A DNA stretch of 48,105 nucleotides from Tulasnella sp. 424 (GCA_019633425.1 WSUB01000241.1:1-48105); one strand, 5' to 3'; positions 12,264-24,578 are shown, numbered from the stretch's first letter. Made by a program: numbers and translations. Notes: a model not told the origin generated them from the sequence alone.

Positions 12264-12691
12264 TTACTCGTCGGCCTTGTTGGCGGGGTTCTCGCTCGAG
12301 GTCTTCCACTCCTCGGCAACCTTCTTGAAGCTACAAAGATGACAGCTGATGAGTAAACAACATTTAGGAACCTGAGAGCAAGGTCGGACATACCGCTCCT
12401 TATGGGTCATGTCCGGGTACTTCTCCTTGAATTCGGCGAGCTTCGACTTCATGTAGACTGCGCATTGGAGGAGCTGAATGAGCACCAGCCCAACAGCATA
12501 GAATATCAAAGAATTTTGCTTACTGTTGTAGGGGGATGGGCCCTTCTTGCGACCACCAGCACCAGCTGAAGTCGAGGACTTGGCTGCAGAGGGCGAATCA
12601 TTCGAGACGTTAGTTCGGCCGTGCACGCCCAAGACGTCAAACCACAAGACTTACTCTTCTTCTCGCCGTTAGCAGCTTTCTTCGGGGGCAT
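12264..12691 (-). CDS. Small HMG/YABBY-like protein, copy 1
   Basis: This is a minus-strand gene with four exons encoding about 75 residues. The first starts at 12691 (MPPKKAANGEKK) and the last ends with TAA at 12264-12266. A basic, Ser/Gly-rich leader precedes a single HMG-box-like domain: SPYNIYMKSKLAEFKEKYPD, then HKERFKKVAEEWKTS. The core pattern PSPYN...MK..L...K...P...HKERFK..A..WK is that of the YABBY/HMG domain of small fungal chromatin proteins. It is probably nuclear and binds DNA without strong sequence specificity. The paralogue at 14478-14869 has the same exon plan and orientation. The acidic tail (NKADE) is short. Confidence 0.8.
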
Positions 12692-14477
12692 GGTAGTTTA
12701 TGTGAAGGGGTGGAAACGGACTGTGGAGTTTGCAGTTGGAGATCAAATTGATCAAACACCCGTGGACCGTTCGTTATCTGCACAGAGTGAAGTCGTCAGT
12801 ATCGAGCGCAGAGACCTCTGAAAGCTTATAGCAGCATGAACATACATAAGGGATATCCAAAAAATGAATGAAAACGCGGTGTGGACCGAAAGTCGACGCG
12901 GTGTGGATTAGAGACGACGACGAGCGGATCAGTTCGGTCGTAAACAACGCGGCGTATACGGAAAAAGTGTTCCCAGAGTGAGCAAAAAATCTGCAATCAG
13001 TATCTGGGTCGCACAATTAGTATTACGAGTAGAACGCACCTCGCTGGAGAGGATGGAGTGGTCGAGGAAGATGAGAGGTGAAGGGGGGATGGTTGGAGGA
13101 GGTAGAAATTCGATGCGCAATCTCGACTGCTATGACCCCCTCCAGAAAATTAAAGCGGAGTTTGAAACCAACGTCCTATACGTCAAATACATTGCCTCGG
13201 TTCGCCTCACGTGACTATCGCACGCCATTTCGGGCTAGTTCTGCTTGCTTTTCTTCTCAGGCTCCAAACGAGGCTCCCATCCTGCCTCTATGCCTCTATC
13301 TCACAGGCTCTCATAGGTCGTCTGTTTGCAGTATTTTACGACGATTTTCCGAGTCACGGAGAGGTGTCTTTGCAAATATGCGGGCGAAACAGTGTTCGGC
13401 TAGAGAGGCCCCCTCCGCTCCATCTTTTGATGCCCGCCCGGACGTGCTGAGATTGGGTGGAAGACTCGAGCGGGGCTTTCTGTGTCCCGTGGTCGGTCTT
13501 CATAATTCCGTTGCATCAGGTGGATCTATGGAACCTTGCCAATGGGCTGTATCCCACTTGATCCTGCAGATTGGTATCAACGAGCCTGATCCAGCCACGG
13601 TGTTTTCCGTCCCAATCCGAGAAACAGTCGGGTTCGGCGCTTTTCGCCGTATGTATTTCCCGCTTCAGAAATTCCCGCCCATAGGAAGGTCTTTGATCAA
13701 TTCCTTCCCCCCAGCCTTGACTTCCCCCTTCAAGCTCTTTGACTTGAATTAATTGCTGCAGAGGCACTGCACTTCTCAGAGAAGAAGGTTCCGTCGCCGT
13801 CGACTCACGAATATTTCCCTGAAAGGAAGCCCACGCTCCCTGTACAATATCTGCAAATGCTCTCTACCTCTGTTTACCAAATTCAATGGGCTCTGATTTC
13901 CTCTCTTGGGTCGGAATGTTACCACCTCCCTGGCCGAATAACCCTTGTCGCCCGCGCTATCCCCAAGCTCGCCCTGTCCCAAAATGCAGGATATCTGGGC
14001 AGTGCTTCCCTATCCTCCACGCAGCCTGTTGAGTACGTCGTCGACGATAACTTCACACGCCAAAGCCTCCCAAGCCATACAGAGGTGTTGTCTGTAGGGA
14101 CTCTGCTTTCGAATCGTCGTGCAGATCAGTCGCATCTCGTCACGCCCTACAGCTCAACGCCCAGGTAAGCAGGACAGCATAAATTCACAATGGCGACACG
14201 GCCTATTTGTACATGAATTACAAAAGCGGAAACCAAAGGGAAAACAGTCGAAGCCGCAAAGTACTCCTTCGAAAAGAGCGAAGATGTACAAGGCAGGCGC
14301 GAATAGACATCGAGCGATGCCGAAATAAACGACGTTGAGACCTTTTTCGCATCGATTGGGTAGGCTCCGGGAACAAAGTATTGAACAAGAGGAAGAAAAG
14401 AAGGCAAGCTGGGGACTAGACACATTTTGCAATAACTCGACGTCTTGGCTTGGACTGCCGTCACGCTAGCGACCAGA
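12692..14477. other. Spacer between two HMG-like paralogues
   Basis: These 1.8 kb contain the promoter of copy 1 at the left. A 224-codon plus-strand frame (13078-13752) is open, but it has skewed composition, no conserved motif and no convincing start, so it is not annotated as a gene. The right edge holds the 3' UTR of copy 2. Confidence 0.4.
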
Positions 14478-14869
14478 TCAAGCGGCGTTCTTGGGGTTCT
14501 CCTTCGAGCCAGCCCAAGCAGCAGCAGCTTGCTTGAACCTAAAACCAAATGTCTCGTCATTGGCGGAACGGCTTGACGTCTGGCCATCCCAACTCACCTC
14601 TCTTTGTGAGGCTGATCAGGGTTCTTTGCCTTGAGCTTAGCCAGCTCGGTCTTCATAAAAACGTTGTACGCGCTAGCCTAAAGATGGTTTTATGAGCAAG
14701 AGAGGGCCGAGAACTGCCAACTCCAAAGTGCTTTATACCTTTTTCTTGGTTCCGCCTCCGGACGAAGTCGACGATTTCGCTGTTCAATGAATTCAGCGCT
14801 CAATAGGCATTTCTCGAGGGCTAGTCGAACATCGGACTCACTCTTTCGTTCAGTTGCTGCTTTCGGCAT
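14478..14869 (-). CDS. Small HMG/YABBY-like protein, copy 2
   Basis: This is a paralogue of the 12264-12691 gene on the same strand. It too has four exons with introns at equivalent places: after the MPKAATERK start, after the Ser/Gly/Lys linker, and inside HKER|FK. Its domain reads SAYNVFMKTELAKLKAKNPD and HKERFKQAAAAWAGSKENPK. The product is about 71 residues, basic and probably nuclear. Conservation of intron positions shows a gene duplication with later divergence, not retrotransposition. The linker exon keeps the KSSTS motif seen in copy 1. Confidence 0.8.
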
Positions 14870-16237
14870 GGCTGGAAAGCGGAAAATAACCGACCGGAAC
14901 CACGATAGAGAAGCCGCTATCAGCAACCAATCCTGACTTGACGAGCCTCTCGTCATTCAGACAGGGATCAACAGCCTGCAGGCTACATCGCGTTCAAGCC
15001 ATCGTATAACCTGTGCGGCTCGTCTCGCAAGGCTGATCGATTGGAAGGAAAAGGCGCAAAAGTCGTGGTCGTGATTCCAACCACAAAGGCGCTTTTTCCC
15101 GCCAGGCTCTAACGCCCACACCGACGTTCAAAGGAAACAAGGGCAGCCTCCGCGAAATACTTACCGGACGTATAATATGGACGGTTGTAGGAGCTCTGCT
15201 GGACAGACCAGAATAAGTGGAGGAGGGGGATTGGGAATGGGGAAAGGTAGAAAGAGAGGGGGCAGAGGGGAGAACGCGAATAGTGGGCATTCACTCTGAC
15301 CTGCTGATTATAGGGCCAGTCAAAGAGGATGCCGTGCCTCGAGCAAGGGTGCGTTGTGTTGTTGTTTGGGCGATAACCAATCGAAGCGATAAGTAGAACA
15401 GAGTAATCTCGTGGTTCGTCCCAAAGCACGCTATTTTGCTGGAATGTGCCCTAATCGGACTAGCCACTAATCGAGATAGGCTGCTTTTACCGTAAATCCC
15501 AAGAAATCGTTATTCCCGTAAAGCCCTCAGCCGCTGCGAGACTCCTCTATAGCGATCGGTCGCAAAAGGAGGCTGCTCGATGTTCGGGATAGCAGCCTAT
15601 AAAGTCTCTGCGCGACATGCGGTTCAGGAGACTTACATCGTTGATACTCCGACCCAGGGGCAAAGCAAATCAGAGAAGCTCAGAAGCCACCACGTGATTT
15701 TGTTTGTTTGTTTTGAACCTTCTTGAGGCAGCTGGCGAACTCCGAAAAGTCACCTTAGGAAGCCGTTAGCCTTGGCTCGTGTTGAAGGCATGTCGAATTA
15801 GAGCCGAGGTTTACCAAGACGGAGCCAAAGTCGTGTTGCCGGTTCTGTAGCAGTCTCTGTTCAAAGAGAGCTCTCTTCGCGGCCAACTGGCAAAATCGAA
15901 GGGCCACCACCGGACCTGCGTGGAGCGCACTATATCGGCTTAATGGAGTCCTTGATCATCTTCTTTTGCTCCTTCATCTAAGGAGCGAGGTTATTAGTTT
16001 GGCCCTGACTTCGTGAATTGACACAATTTCCGACGCAGCGTTCCCTGATAACTAAGCGCCTCATTGTGAAAGTCTATACGTCCACCGCACTTAGTTCAGA
16101 AAGTTTCACAATAATATCATTTCAAAACGAACAAAGAGTTTCGAAAACACTTAGATGGAAGCATACAACATAGATCTACAGTCCGACCGAAAACTCGGCC
16201 CATGCTACAATGAGTGGGTGCTACAAATTGAAATGTC
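14870..16237. other. Intergenic, no gene recognised
   Basis: This 1.4-kb stretch lies between HMG-like copy 2 and the end of the F-box gene. It contains the promoter of copy 2 at its left and the F-box gene 3' UTR at its right. Short open frames exist, but none has splice or motif support. Confidence 0.5.
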
Positions 16238-19200
16238 CTACATGATCACACATCCTCTGTCGAAATCTCCAACTTCTACACCACCAACCGGCGTCTGAGT
16301 GCCACTTGCCCTCCAAGGGAACCACCTGGGTGTCCGCCCGCCCGTTGACGATGACGCTGGAGTGCTGGTCCCGCTGCCGTCACCTTTCGTCGTCGCAGCT
16401 AGGGCTTTCTTCCTCTTCTCCCGAGCAGCTGTCATGTTATCCACCGCCTGCCACGAGTGGAATGTTTTGAGGATCACGCGACTCTCATCGCACTCGTCCC
16501 CAACCAAGACATTGCCGGTTATTGCATCTGCGCCCGACGCCGGGTCCTTCCTGTCACGTTCGTCGTGATATCCGAGGGCACGTGCCTCCCATGCACGATA
16601 CCCTCGCCTATTCCGTGTCACATAGGGCCCAGATGATGCGAGACCCTCCACGTATACGCTCTTTGTGACGTTCCGGCAGTCAACCGCGACGACCTCCGCT
16701 CCTTTGATTTGGCGTCTCCGGCACGCTTTGACGAACTCCCTGACAACATGATCGGAGGCTCTCGTGTTGTCGACTTCCAACGATTTCAGTCGGGTGCAAC
16801 CCTGAATCAAGGCGAGGAATGCCCCATCCGTCAGATTCCCGGCGTACGAGAGAATGACCTCTTCCAAAAGTTCTCCTGGATGCGGTTGCCGCTTCGAAGG
16901 ACCCACTTCGCTTCGACCCTGAGCCAGATCAACGTCTCGCCTCCTTTGATCGGTCAGTGGGGGCGGTGGAGGAGGGACTAGCGCCGCTAGCACGGAGTCT
17001 GTTATTTCGCTAGCATCCTCCAAATCGATCCGTCGTATCCAGGGAATGGTGGCGAACAAGCGGATTATGCCAGTATCCCGAATGTTAGGCCCAATGCCAC
17101 CAAGCTCAAAGAACTCGAGATCGGGGACACAATAGGCGATATTCCCGGCAGCTGCATCCGTAAGGAGAGGACAGTTGGACAGCGAGAGGCGGCGTAGCAT
17201 CGTCCGACGGCGATGGAACCTTTCCAAGCTCATCGGATTGAGCCCCATTTCGCGAGATGTTAGAGTAATTCTCCCGTACGGCTCCTCATCCATTACGCCA
17301 TCTCGAGTTTGAGCCTTGAGAACCTGAACATCGTCGAAACGTTCGTCCCACCGCACGAAAGCCTCCAAGTCGTCGTCTCCCAAAGTACGAGCCCCACTGA
17401 CGTCCAACACCTCCAAGTCTGGGATACCCCAACCCAACATGAACATGGTCTGTCCCGTTATTCTCTTCAACCCGCTCAGTTTCAGTTCCTTCAAATTTGG
17501 GAACCTCCGCGCTGGAACAGGGAACCTGGGCCGCCCATTCGCTGAGAACGATCGGAAGGAAATAGGTGGGTTCGTGACTCCAATCATATCTTCAATACCG
17601 CTGGCCCACATGTTCCCGCATCGACTGAGGTCGAGCTTGACCAAGTTTGTGGCACACGAGGTTCCAATCAGTTCGCACGTTGCATTGGTCACGGCTGCCA
17701 CGCCTCTCAGGGACAAGACCTGGAGGTGCGGTGACGAACTTAGTAGGGTGTGCAACGAACGTGAGTGGATTGACATGCAGCCATGCAGATGAAGGCTTGT
17801 GAGGCTTGTGGTCGGCGGGTTCATTGAAGGCGTTATGAGCGGTGGAAGGGTGGATGGATAAGCCGCCATCGATAACATTGGAGAGAGAGGGGGCATCCCA
17901 TCGTCTTCGGCGTCGCTTTCCTCTATGATTTGTTGCGAGCCAGGCCGCGAGTGGCTGAAACCTGTTCTATGGGCTCGAATGTTCTCCACGATGTCCATCA
18001 TAGTTTGGGGAGTGATCCCAGTGACTCCTCGAAGATCGAGCGACTTCATGAACGGCCCAACGGACTTGGTGACCCGTGCAAGGAAAGATCCTGGGACTTG
18101 CGGGAAGCTTGCGAAGGATGTAGAAGCCCACAGCTGACCGTCCAATGACAAGACACGCCATGCTTTACACACCTGTGGAGCGTGTCGGTTAACGAGGAAA
18201 ATCAGGAGGAGAGACCTAAACATACCCTTCCGATCTTCACGAGATCCCTGACTCCTCTCTCAAATCCGACCCAACGGGGATTCTCGGACTTGGCTTTATT
18301 CCCAACGATGGCTTCACTTGCCGTGCCACTCGCGACCCCGACACTCCACGTATTGCTACTCATGAGTTTCTCGTGATCGGCGACATGTACTTGAACCAAC
18401 GTTCGGAAGACCTCCAGCCGTAGTTCGTATGGCAGGACACGGTCGAAGTAATTAACCTTGACCACGCGGTGCGACACGGGGGAGGGTAGAGTTGATGGGA
18501 CGGCTGAGATCGGCGACGCAAGGTCCTCTGCAAGTACCTGCCCACATCCATCCGGCTGTGGAATATGTCTGGTGTTCAGAGGTGGGAGGGTATGGATGTA
18601 TGTGAAAGCGAGTGAGTTCGCTGGGCCCGAAACCGAGGTCAGCACGGAGTTGGAATGGGGTCGGAAGTTGGAAGGGGAGATAACGGAGGATCCAGCTATC
18701 ACATAGTAGGGAGATGAATTAATGACGGGCGGATTGGGAGTTGATGTCCGTTCGGCAACGGCCGACGACACCTCTGCTTGTGGAATCGATGGCGACGTAT
18801 TTGCCCGGCCAACAAACTTGAGCTTCGGAGGACGAGCGGGTGTGGTAGGCCGCGTCGGCGTACCCTCTGGGATCCCCAAAGTGGTCGTTGGCATCAGGGA
18901 GATGGGAGCTGAGACACTAGCGGATGAGGTCCCTGTGACATTCGACAGGAGAATGGATGGTCGAGCAGGATGGGTTGACGAGCTCGCCACGATGATACCT
19001 CCTGATGATGCTTCCTCTCCCTCCAAGCCATCTTCTTCGTGCGCGGCCGACACGCTTGGAACGCGTGAACTCCACTTGATTGTCGTGCTTCCGGATATGG
19101 AAGAAGCTCCGTCATCCACGCCCGCGTCTTCGGATTGCAGAACTAGAGATGTAGATTGTCTCGGCGGAACAGTGTTTGAGATATAGTGAGGGTTTGACAA

Positions 19201-20463
19201 TCCTGAATGTGCAGGAGCGGGACCTAGCGGCTGGCTAGAGCTAGCCTGATCCGCACTCGAAGCCCCTTGCCGGTCACGGAACAAGTCCCGAAGACTAGGA
19301 ACTACGCTTGAGCTGCCTCTGCGCCCATGCCTTTCTTTTCGTTTGAAACTTCGTCCACGACTAGCTAGGGAGAAGAACCGGCGTATTGACTGCCTTTTCT
19401 TCGGCCGCCTGCTGGCCTCGTCCCTGGAGCGAGATCGTGAATGCAACTCTCCAGGAACAGGTGTAGGCGACCTTCTTTGAGAGTGCGCTGACTGAGAACG
19501 CCGGTGCGAGGAGAGGAGGTGTGAATGGTGTCGTCCGAGACTGGGTATGAACCTTTGGTCGGAGAATGAAAGGCCGATGCGCGACCTTCGGCTGGCGAAT
19601 GGCCGACGAGAGACTGATCTCGGGCTGCTCGATAGAATGGATGAAGATTCGTCTTTTCCGGTTTCTGGTGTGCTTTGCAACCCGCTTTCTGCCAGGTTTG
19701 ACGAGCCGTGCAGCTGAGGGGCGTCGTGCTCCAGCACCTCTGTTGGAGCGTCTGGAGACGGAGGTCGCACTTCACGCTCTTTGCCCTTCCCTTTGCCTTT
19801 TGGGTCACCGATTTCCACATGCTCGTTATACGGGAAACTCGAGGGGACCCGCGAGGACGATGCGTAGGAGGTGGACGGCGACGTCAGGGGTTCCGTCATT
19901 TCGGTCATAAGTGAGTCGTTCCTGGTGAGGATGTAGGACGACGAAGGATATGGCTGACTGGAATCCTGTCCAGGGAAGTATGATTCGCGAGAGTCGGCAT
20001 GCTGCAAGAAATGCTTCTGGTTCAGACCGGGAGAGAAGTTGAAGGAGACTGGGGTCTCGGGAGACGATGGGAATGCGAAAGTTGGTGAAGATGGGTCAAT
20101 GGCGGACATTCTAGCATGATATAGTGGGTCCTTAGATGATGAAGAGTTGTGGGTTGGAACGTCCATTGGTCGAGTTGGGTCGTGTGCCATGGTGAACGGC
20201 GGGTTGGAGAGCCAGGTTGGGGAGGATGAGAGTGAGGTGGTCGCACTGGTGGGAGACATGGAAAAGACTCCTTCATCGTCTTGGACCGTCATCAAGTCTC
20301 CTGTGTACAGGTTGACTCCTTTTTGCGAAGGTATGGCTTGCGGAATTTGGAAAGGTGTGTCGAGGAAGGCTCCTATAACCATAGCCCCTGAATCGGTCGC
20401 CACCTCCTCCTCTCGGCCGTTGCTTTCGTTGACCATAACGAGCCTCGGGCCACGAGACACCAC
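16238..20463 (-). CDS. F-box/leucine-rich-repeat protein with C-terminal CaaX box
   Basis: Two exons, 20463-18226 and 18172-16238, are split by a 53-nt intron (GTATGT...CACAG) that falls inside the F-box. The junction reads KIGR|VCKAWRVLSLDGQLW, and the spliced protein has 1390 residues. Residues 1 to about 670 are low-complexity, Ser/Pro-rich and contain an Arg/Ser-rich basic patch (SRSRSRDEASRRPKKRQSIR). The F-box begins near YFDRVLPYELRLEVFRTLV and has a roughly 45-residue insertion before its second half. AMN1/FBXL-type LRRs follow (LKSLDLRG, LVKLDLSRCG, LRRLSLSNCPLLTDAA, LKSLEVDN). The product should be the substrate receptor of an SCF ubiquitin ligase. It ends DRGCVIM-stop, a canonical CaaX prenylation box, which suggests membrane tethering as in mammalian FBXL2. 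Substrates are unknown. Confidence 0.88.
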
Positions 20464-20950
20464 GACGCTAGTGAAAAGGAGATGCCCAGGTTGCCGAAAT
20501 GTGGATAGGAGATTACGCTAGAGCCTTGAAATATGTTGCTTTGACTTGGGTTGCGGGCAAGACTGAAATAGTGAATGGTCAGGTGCGAATGAGCATCCCG
20601 TCGGATATCGACTGGAGCGATGAGTGGCAGTCCGCGTACCTCTAGACCGACTCGCACAGCAAGTCACTGCGTCCCAAGATAATCGCAGGGGCTGACAGGA
20701 TTTTCAAGTGATAAGTCGCGGGAGCATTGAAGTCGCAAGGCAGGTAAATTAGCTTTCGGACCGGTTCACACGACTTCCGGCAATCCAATCCGCGTTTCCG
20801 ATCCATCAAGACCACTATGCCCGCAAAGGAAGGAAGTTCGATAGACATGCCAGTTATAAGATAAACGAATAGCAAAAGGCGACAACAGTGAAGGAAGCGA
20901 AGGAATGGAGAGCGCCCATGGGCTGGTGCCGGCAATCAGTGAACTCGGAC
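20464..20950. other. Intergenic between F-box gene and mS45 gene
   Basis: These 487 bp separate two minus-strand genes. They should hold the F-box gene promoter and the mS45 3' UTR. No regulatory motif was recognised with confidence. Confidence 0.45.
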
Positions 20951-22375
20951 TCATGCAGCCATCTTCTTCTCCTTGAGCCGGCGTCGGGCTTCAGCAGCCT
21001 TCTGACGCTGGGCCACTTCTTTCGTATCCATGAACTTCGTTCCGACATCAACGAAGACTGTTGGGGCACGTCCTGGGACGGCCGGCTCAACTACATGTGA
21101 ATGGGATGCAGCGAATTGAGCCGACGCAGCCTCGGACTCGGCGGCTTTCTGAGCAAGCCTTGCCGCACGGGCTAATAGGTGAGGACCGACAATCGCATCC
21201 TGAAGATTATGCCGAAAATCTCAGTTCCACGTCCTTCCGCAGTGCGACTCTAGCAATAGGCGCTCTCACCTTGCCATCTTCCACCCCTTCCCACCACAGC
21301 TTCTCAACTCCCTTCTTCGGAGTTGTTCCTGCTCCCTCCTCATCGGCAGCTCTATCGGCATAATGAGTGCCCCACTGTGTCCACCAGTATTGCCTAAAGC
21401 CCCCTGCCGGTTTATATGGTCTCACTCCCAATGCCGACTCCATCCCTCGTTCATAATTCTTGCGAAGGGTGCGGCCTTCCTAAACACGGAGAGAATCCAT
21501 AGTCAGTCTCGGTAAACCCACAGCTTCACATCGAGGAAAAGTTCAGGGCATTATGCTGGCGAAAGGGTATAACCATGGGTGCGTCTTCAAGACCTATCGT
21601 ATGCTCATGTTCATCATACGACTATATGAAATAAGTCTCACCTATCCGGAAGGAAGGAAAGGACGTCAGTAAACTCATTCACATCCGTCAGGGTCGTTAC
21701 AATGAGAGAGTTCAGTAAGCCATGCATGCTATAAGAGTTTTAACCATGGGTTCTGGTCTTATAGGAGATAATACGAAGAAAATTCATCCTCGAAAGTGAG
21801 GGGAAAGTAACGTTGAGCTCACCATTTGCCATTTAACCTCCTCGCCCTTCAGCCTGACGATGGCTTCAACGCGTTTCAAGCTCAGCCCGAATCGCTGAGA
21901 CAGCTCGCGGACGCTGTGCTTCTCGGGATCTGTCACATGAAGATTGAAGATCGCTTGTCGGAAATCAGCTCCTAAAGGTGCTGAGGGTTTAAACGACGGA
22001 TTCATTGGGAAGGGCTACATCCCGAAAAGTGAGATTGCGATCAGGACCGTTATTCCCTCCACGATCGTATTCAAGACGTACGCGTTCATCAGATAGCCAG
22101 TTCGTTCGACCGGGCAACGGGTCCTTGTAGTTCTTTCCAACGTCCTTCAACCACTGCTGGAAAGTGATGTCCCCTCGGTCATCGCCATCATCCTCCTCAG
22201 CCTCCTCTCGGATCGAACTTGGCAGTCGGAAATCATCCTCCTCTTCCTCCTTTTCCACCAAACCGTTAGAAGTCGTAGATGATGCACATCTTGCTGATTT
22301 TGTCGCGACTGATGGTGCTAGTCGTAGTCTTGAGGCAGAGCCAAGGGCTGAAAAATGTCGAGAGATGAGGCTCAT
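20951..22375 (-). CDS. Mitochondrial small-subunit ribosomal protein mS45 (Bot1 family)
   Basis: This is a mitoribosomal protein, the 'eukaryotic mitochondrial regulator' family that includes S. pombe Bot1. Four exons are inferred: 22375-22082, 22014-21823, 21479-21270 and 21199-20951. All are phase 0 and give 314 residues. The start MSLISRHFSALGSASRLRL is a basic amphipathic mitochondrial presequence; an upstream in-frame ATG at 22441 would bury it. The diagnostic core is FPMNPSFKPSAPLG, then SVRELSQRFGLSLKRVEAIV and RLKGEEVKW. The C-terminus has FVDVGTKFMDTKEVAQRQ. Intron 2 is unusually long (343 nt), and a missed microexon of a multiple of three nucleotides is possible there. The upstream Wss1-like gene ends only 158 bp away on the same strand. 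Confidence 0.85.
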
Positions 22376-22533
22376 TGCTGTCTGTGCACGAAAAATGTCA
22401 GACGGAAATAAACGGCGCTGGTCCAAAAAGTAGGCGCCCACAGGGTCCAGCGTGCCCCAGGAACCCCCACTGCGGCAAACTGGTGTTCACAAACGCGAAG
22501 ACGATCCATTCTATAGGGTATAAACTACATGTG

Positions 22534-24077
22534 CTACAAAGCTGGTACAGAGCTACTCTCCTTCAAGAACCCACATTCCTTACATGTCCAGAACTGGTGG
22601 TCCTGCCCTTCTGTGCCACACACCAAGCACGTCCACCCCAACACTTCAGGTATCTGAGGACGGTCATGCTCACAGACAACGCAGTGCCTGTCAGTGATAG
22701 CATTCGTTAAAGTGCACATGGGGCAATCCCACGTTTGCGCTGGTGCCACCGGTGCTCGTGCTGGTGTCACTGGTGCCCGCGCTAGTGTGGGCCGCACCGG
22801 GGGCCTCGTCGCGACGTTCTTCACCGGAGGCCTTGGCTTCGTCTGTACGACCACAGCTGGCGCTGCAGTTTGCGAAGGGAGAGCGGAATTGCATACCTCG
22901 CAGTTTCGTGTGCGAGCTGGGTTGATAAAAGTGCATGCTGCGCAGGCGATTTGCCCTGATGCAGAGGACGACGCGCCTGGCTGTGGTGGCTGGTTAGGAC
23001 GTGTGCGATTCGCTAAGGACCCGATCAGGTTAGTCCTAAGATTCCAAAAATGGACTACAATAGCTCTGCTCTTACATGTTCCTTCGAAGGTGACACCCTC
23101 TGGTGGGCCGTTCAGGAGTATGATCTCAGGATCGCTATCCTCCTCGGCGTCATCCATCACCGACCACTGGGTAGCTCGTTCCGCTTCCGCCTCAGCCTCG
23201 GCCCGCCCATAGGCACAGCTCTTCTCATCGTTAGTTCTCCTTTCAGCAGCCTTGAACCGTCTTGTCAGTAAGATCCTCACCCTGGCTGTAGTTGCCATTG
23301 CACACCTCTGCAGCCAACTGCCTCATCGACTTGCCCTCCCTCGAGCCCCCTCCTACTCTCTTGTTCCCCGCGTTCATGACCACCGCTAGCTGTCTTCGCT
23401 TCTCTGCAGCAGCTAAAGCTCGTTCTCTTCCTACATGTGGCGAGGGGTTATGCGAGACTCCTTCGCCGAGCCTCGTGCCCCTAGAAAAGAACCCTTCTCC
23501 GGCATAGCCGGACCTCGTCAAAACCTCGAATTCATCCTCCAATTTAGAGAGGAACTGGTAGAATTGTTGATCGTGTGGACCATGAACGTTATGAGTGAGC
23601 TATTCGGAAAGGGCGTTGCATTAGTAAGCGCGTGAGGTGTCTCGCGAGCAGCTCAACCACTCACCTCGTGCAACATGGTTCCAATAATGTCTTCTAGACG
23701 AAGAAACGCGCCCTTGTCGAAGAATGGTCTAAGTCGCAGACATATCTTGTCTCCTCCGTTAATGTCTGTCCGTATGAAGATTGATGTTAGGCGGTTGGTA
23801 GTCACGGTCACCACTCATCTCCATTGCACATACTAATGCCTGTAAAGAGGGATGCCATTCAGCACGAGCACTCACCCAAGCACCCAGTCAAAGTGCTCTC
23901 ACCTAGTAAGCCAGGATTTTCCGGATAAAATTCCGCCAAAATGGGCAAAACCCAGCCATGCTTCCTCATAATCGGCTTGACGAGGCTGGCCACCCTCTGC
24001 AGTAGGGCGAGAGCTTCTTTCTCTCTTGGCATCTCTTTAATATGCATGAACCTCTGTACGAAAATATTGCTGGACAT
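22534..24077 (-). CDS. WSS1: Wss1-type WLM-domain DNA-protein-crosslink protease
   Basis: Five exons, 24077-23903, 23765-23665, 23599-23306, 23250-23076 and 23012-22534, give 407 residues with consistent phases. The WLM (Wss1p-like metalloprotease) domain spans about residues 1-160. Its zinc site is HELTHNVHGPH (H91, H95, H101, catalytic E92), assembled across the second intron. Next comes the conserved helix QLAAEAAERRTNDEKSC. An acidic stretch leading into EIILL (residues 232-236) is a plausible SUMO-interacting motif. RanBP2-type zinc fingers follow: CAACTFINPARTRNCEVC (from about residue 272) and CPMCTLTNAITDRHCVVC, then a variant finger with CLVC and CKEC. Known relatives degrade DNA-trapped proteins such as topoisomerase adducts together with Cdc48 and SUMO. 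The product is predicted to be nuclear. Confidence 0.92.
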
Positions 24078-24578
24078 GTTGGTTGTGTGTTCTGCTCCAG
24101 GGAGCCGTGATAGCTGGTATACGGGAGGGATGTGCAAGTGTGTGTGGTGGTTGTTCAAGATGAGATGACCATGGAAAACATGCCGGCCTCAAACGCGCAA
24201 CCTAAACTCCGCCCGGGGGCTGACGCGTCACACTCTCCAGAAACATTCTTGCCAGAACACACTAGATTCGGGTTTCAACTTTTCATTACTAATACTTCAA
24301 ATGGGTCTAACGACAACTAATTATACAAGAAATCACAAACAACAAAGTCTGGGGAATGTCAGAGAATTAACGATACATGAAAGAATAGGATGGCACAATA
24401 ATAAAGGCGGAAGGAGACGAGGATTCGGCAACATGGACAGACGGAAGAAGTGAGCATGGAATGTCATGGAAGGGTCATAATGGGGAATGGAATTCATGAA
24501 AGGGTATAACTTGGTGGTGGTGGCGGTGTTGGTGGTGGTGGTGGTGAATTAATGGAACTGAGAGGAGGGAAGAAACGG

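Noticed and set aside
13078..13752. Open frame of 224 codons on the plus strand between the HMG-like genes
   Set aside because: Composition is skewed, there is no recognisable motif, and it overlaps promoter and UTR regions of flanking genes. Likely chance.
18722..19186. Long plus-strand frames opposite the F-box gene
   Set aside because: They are antisense shadows of the low-complexity coding region, and the minus-strand frame has clear domains.
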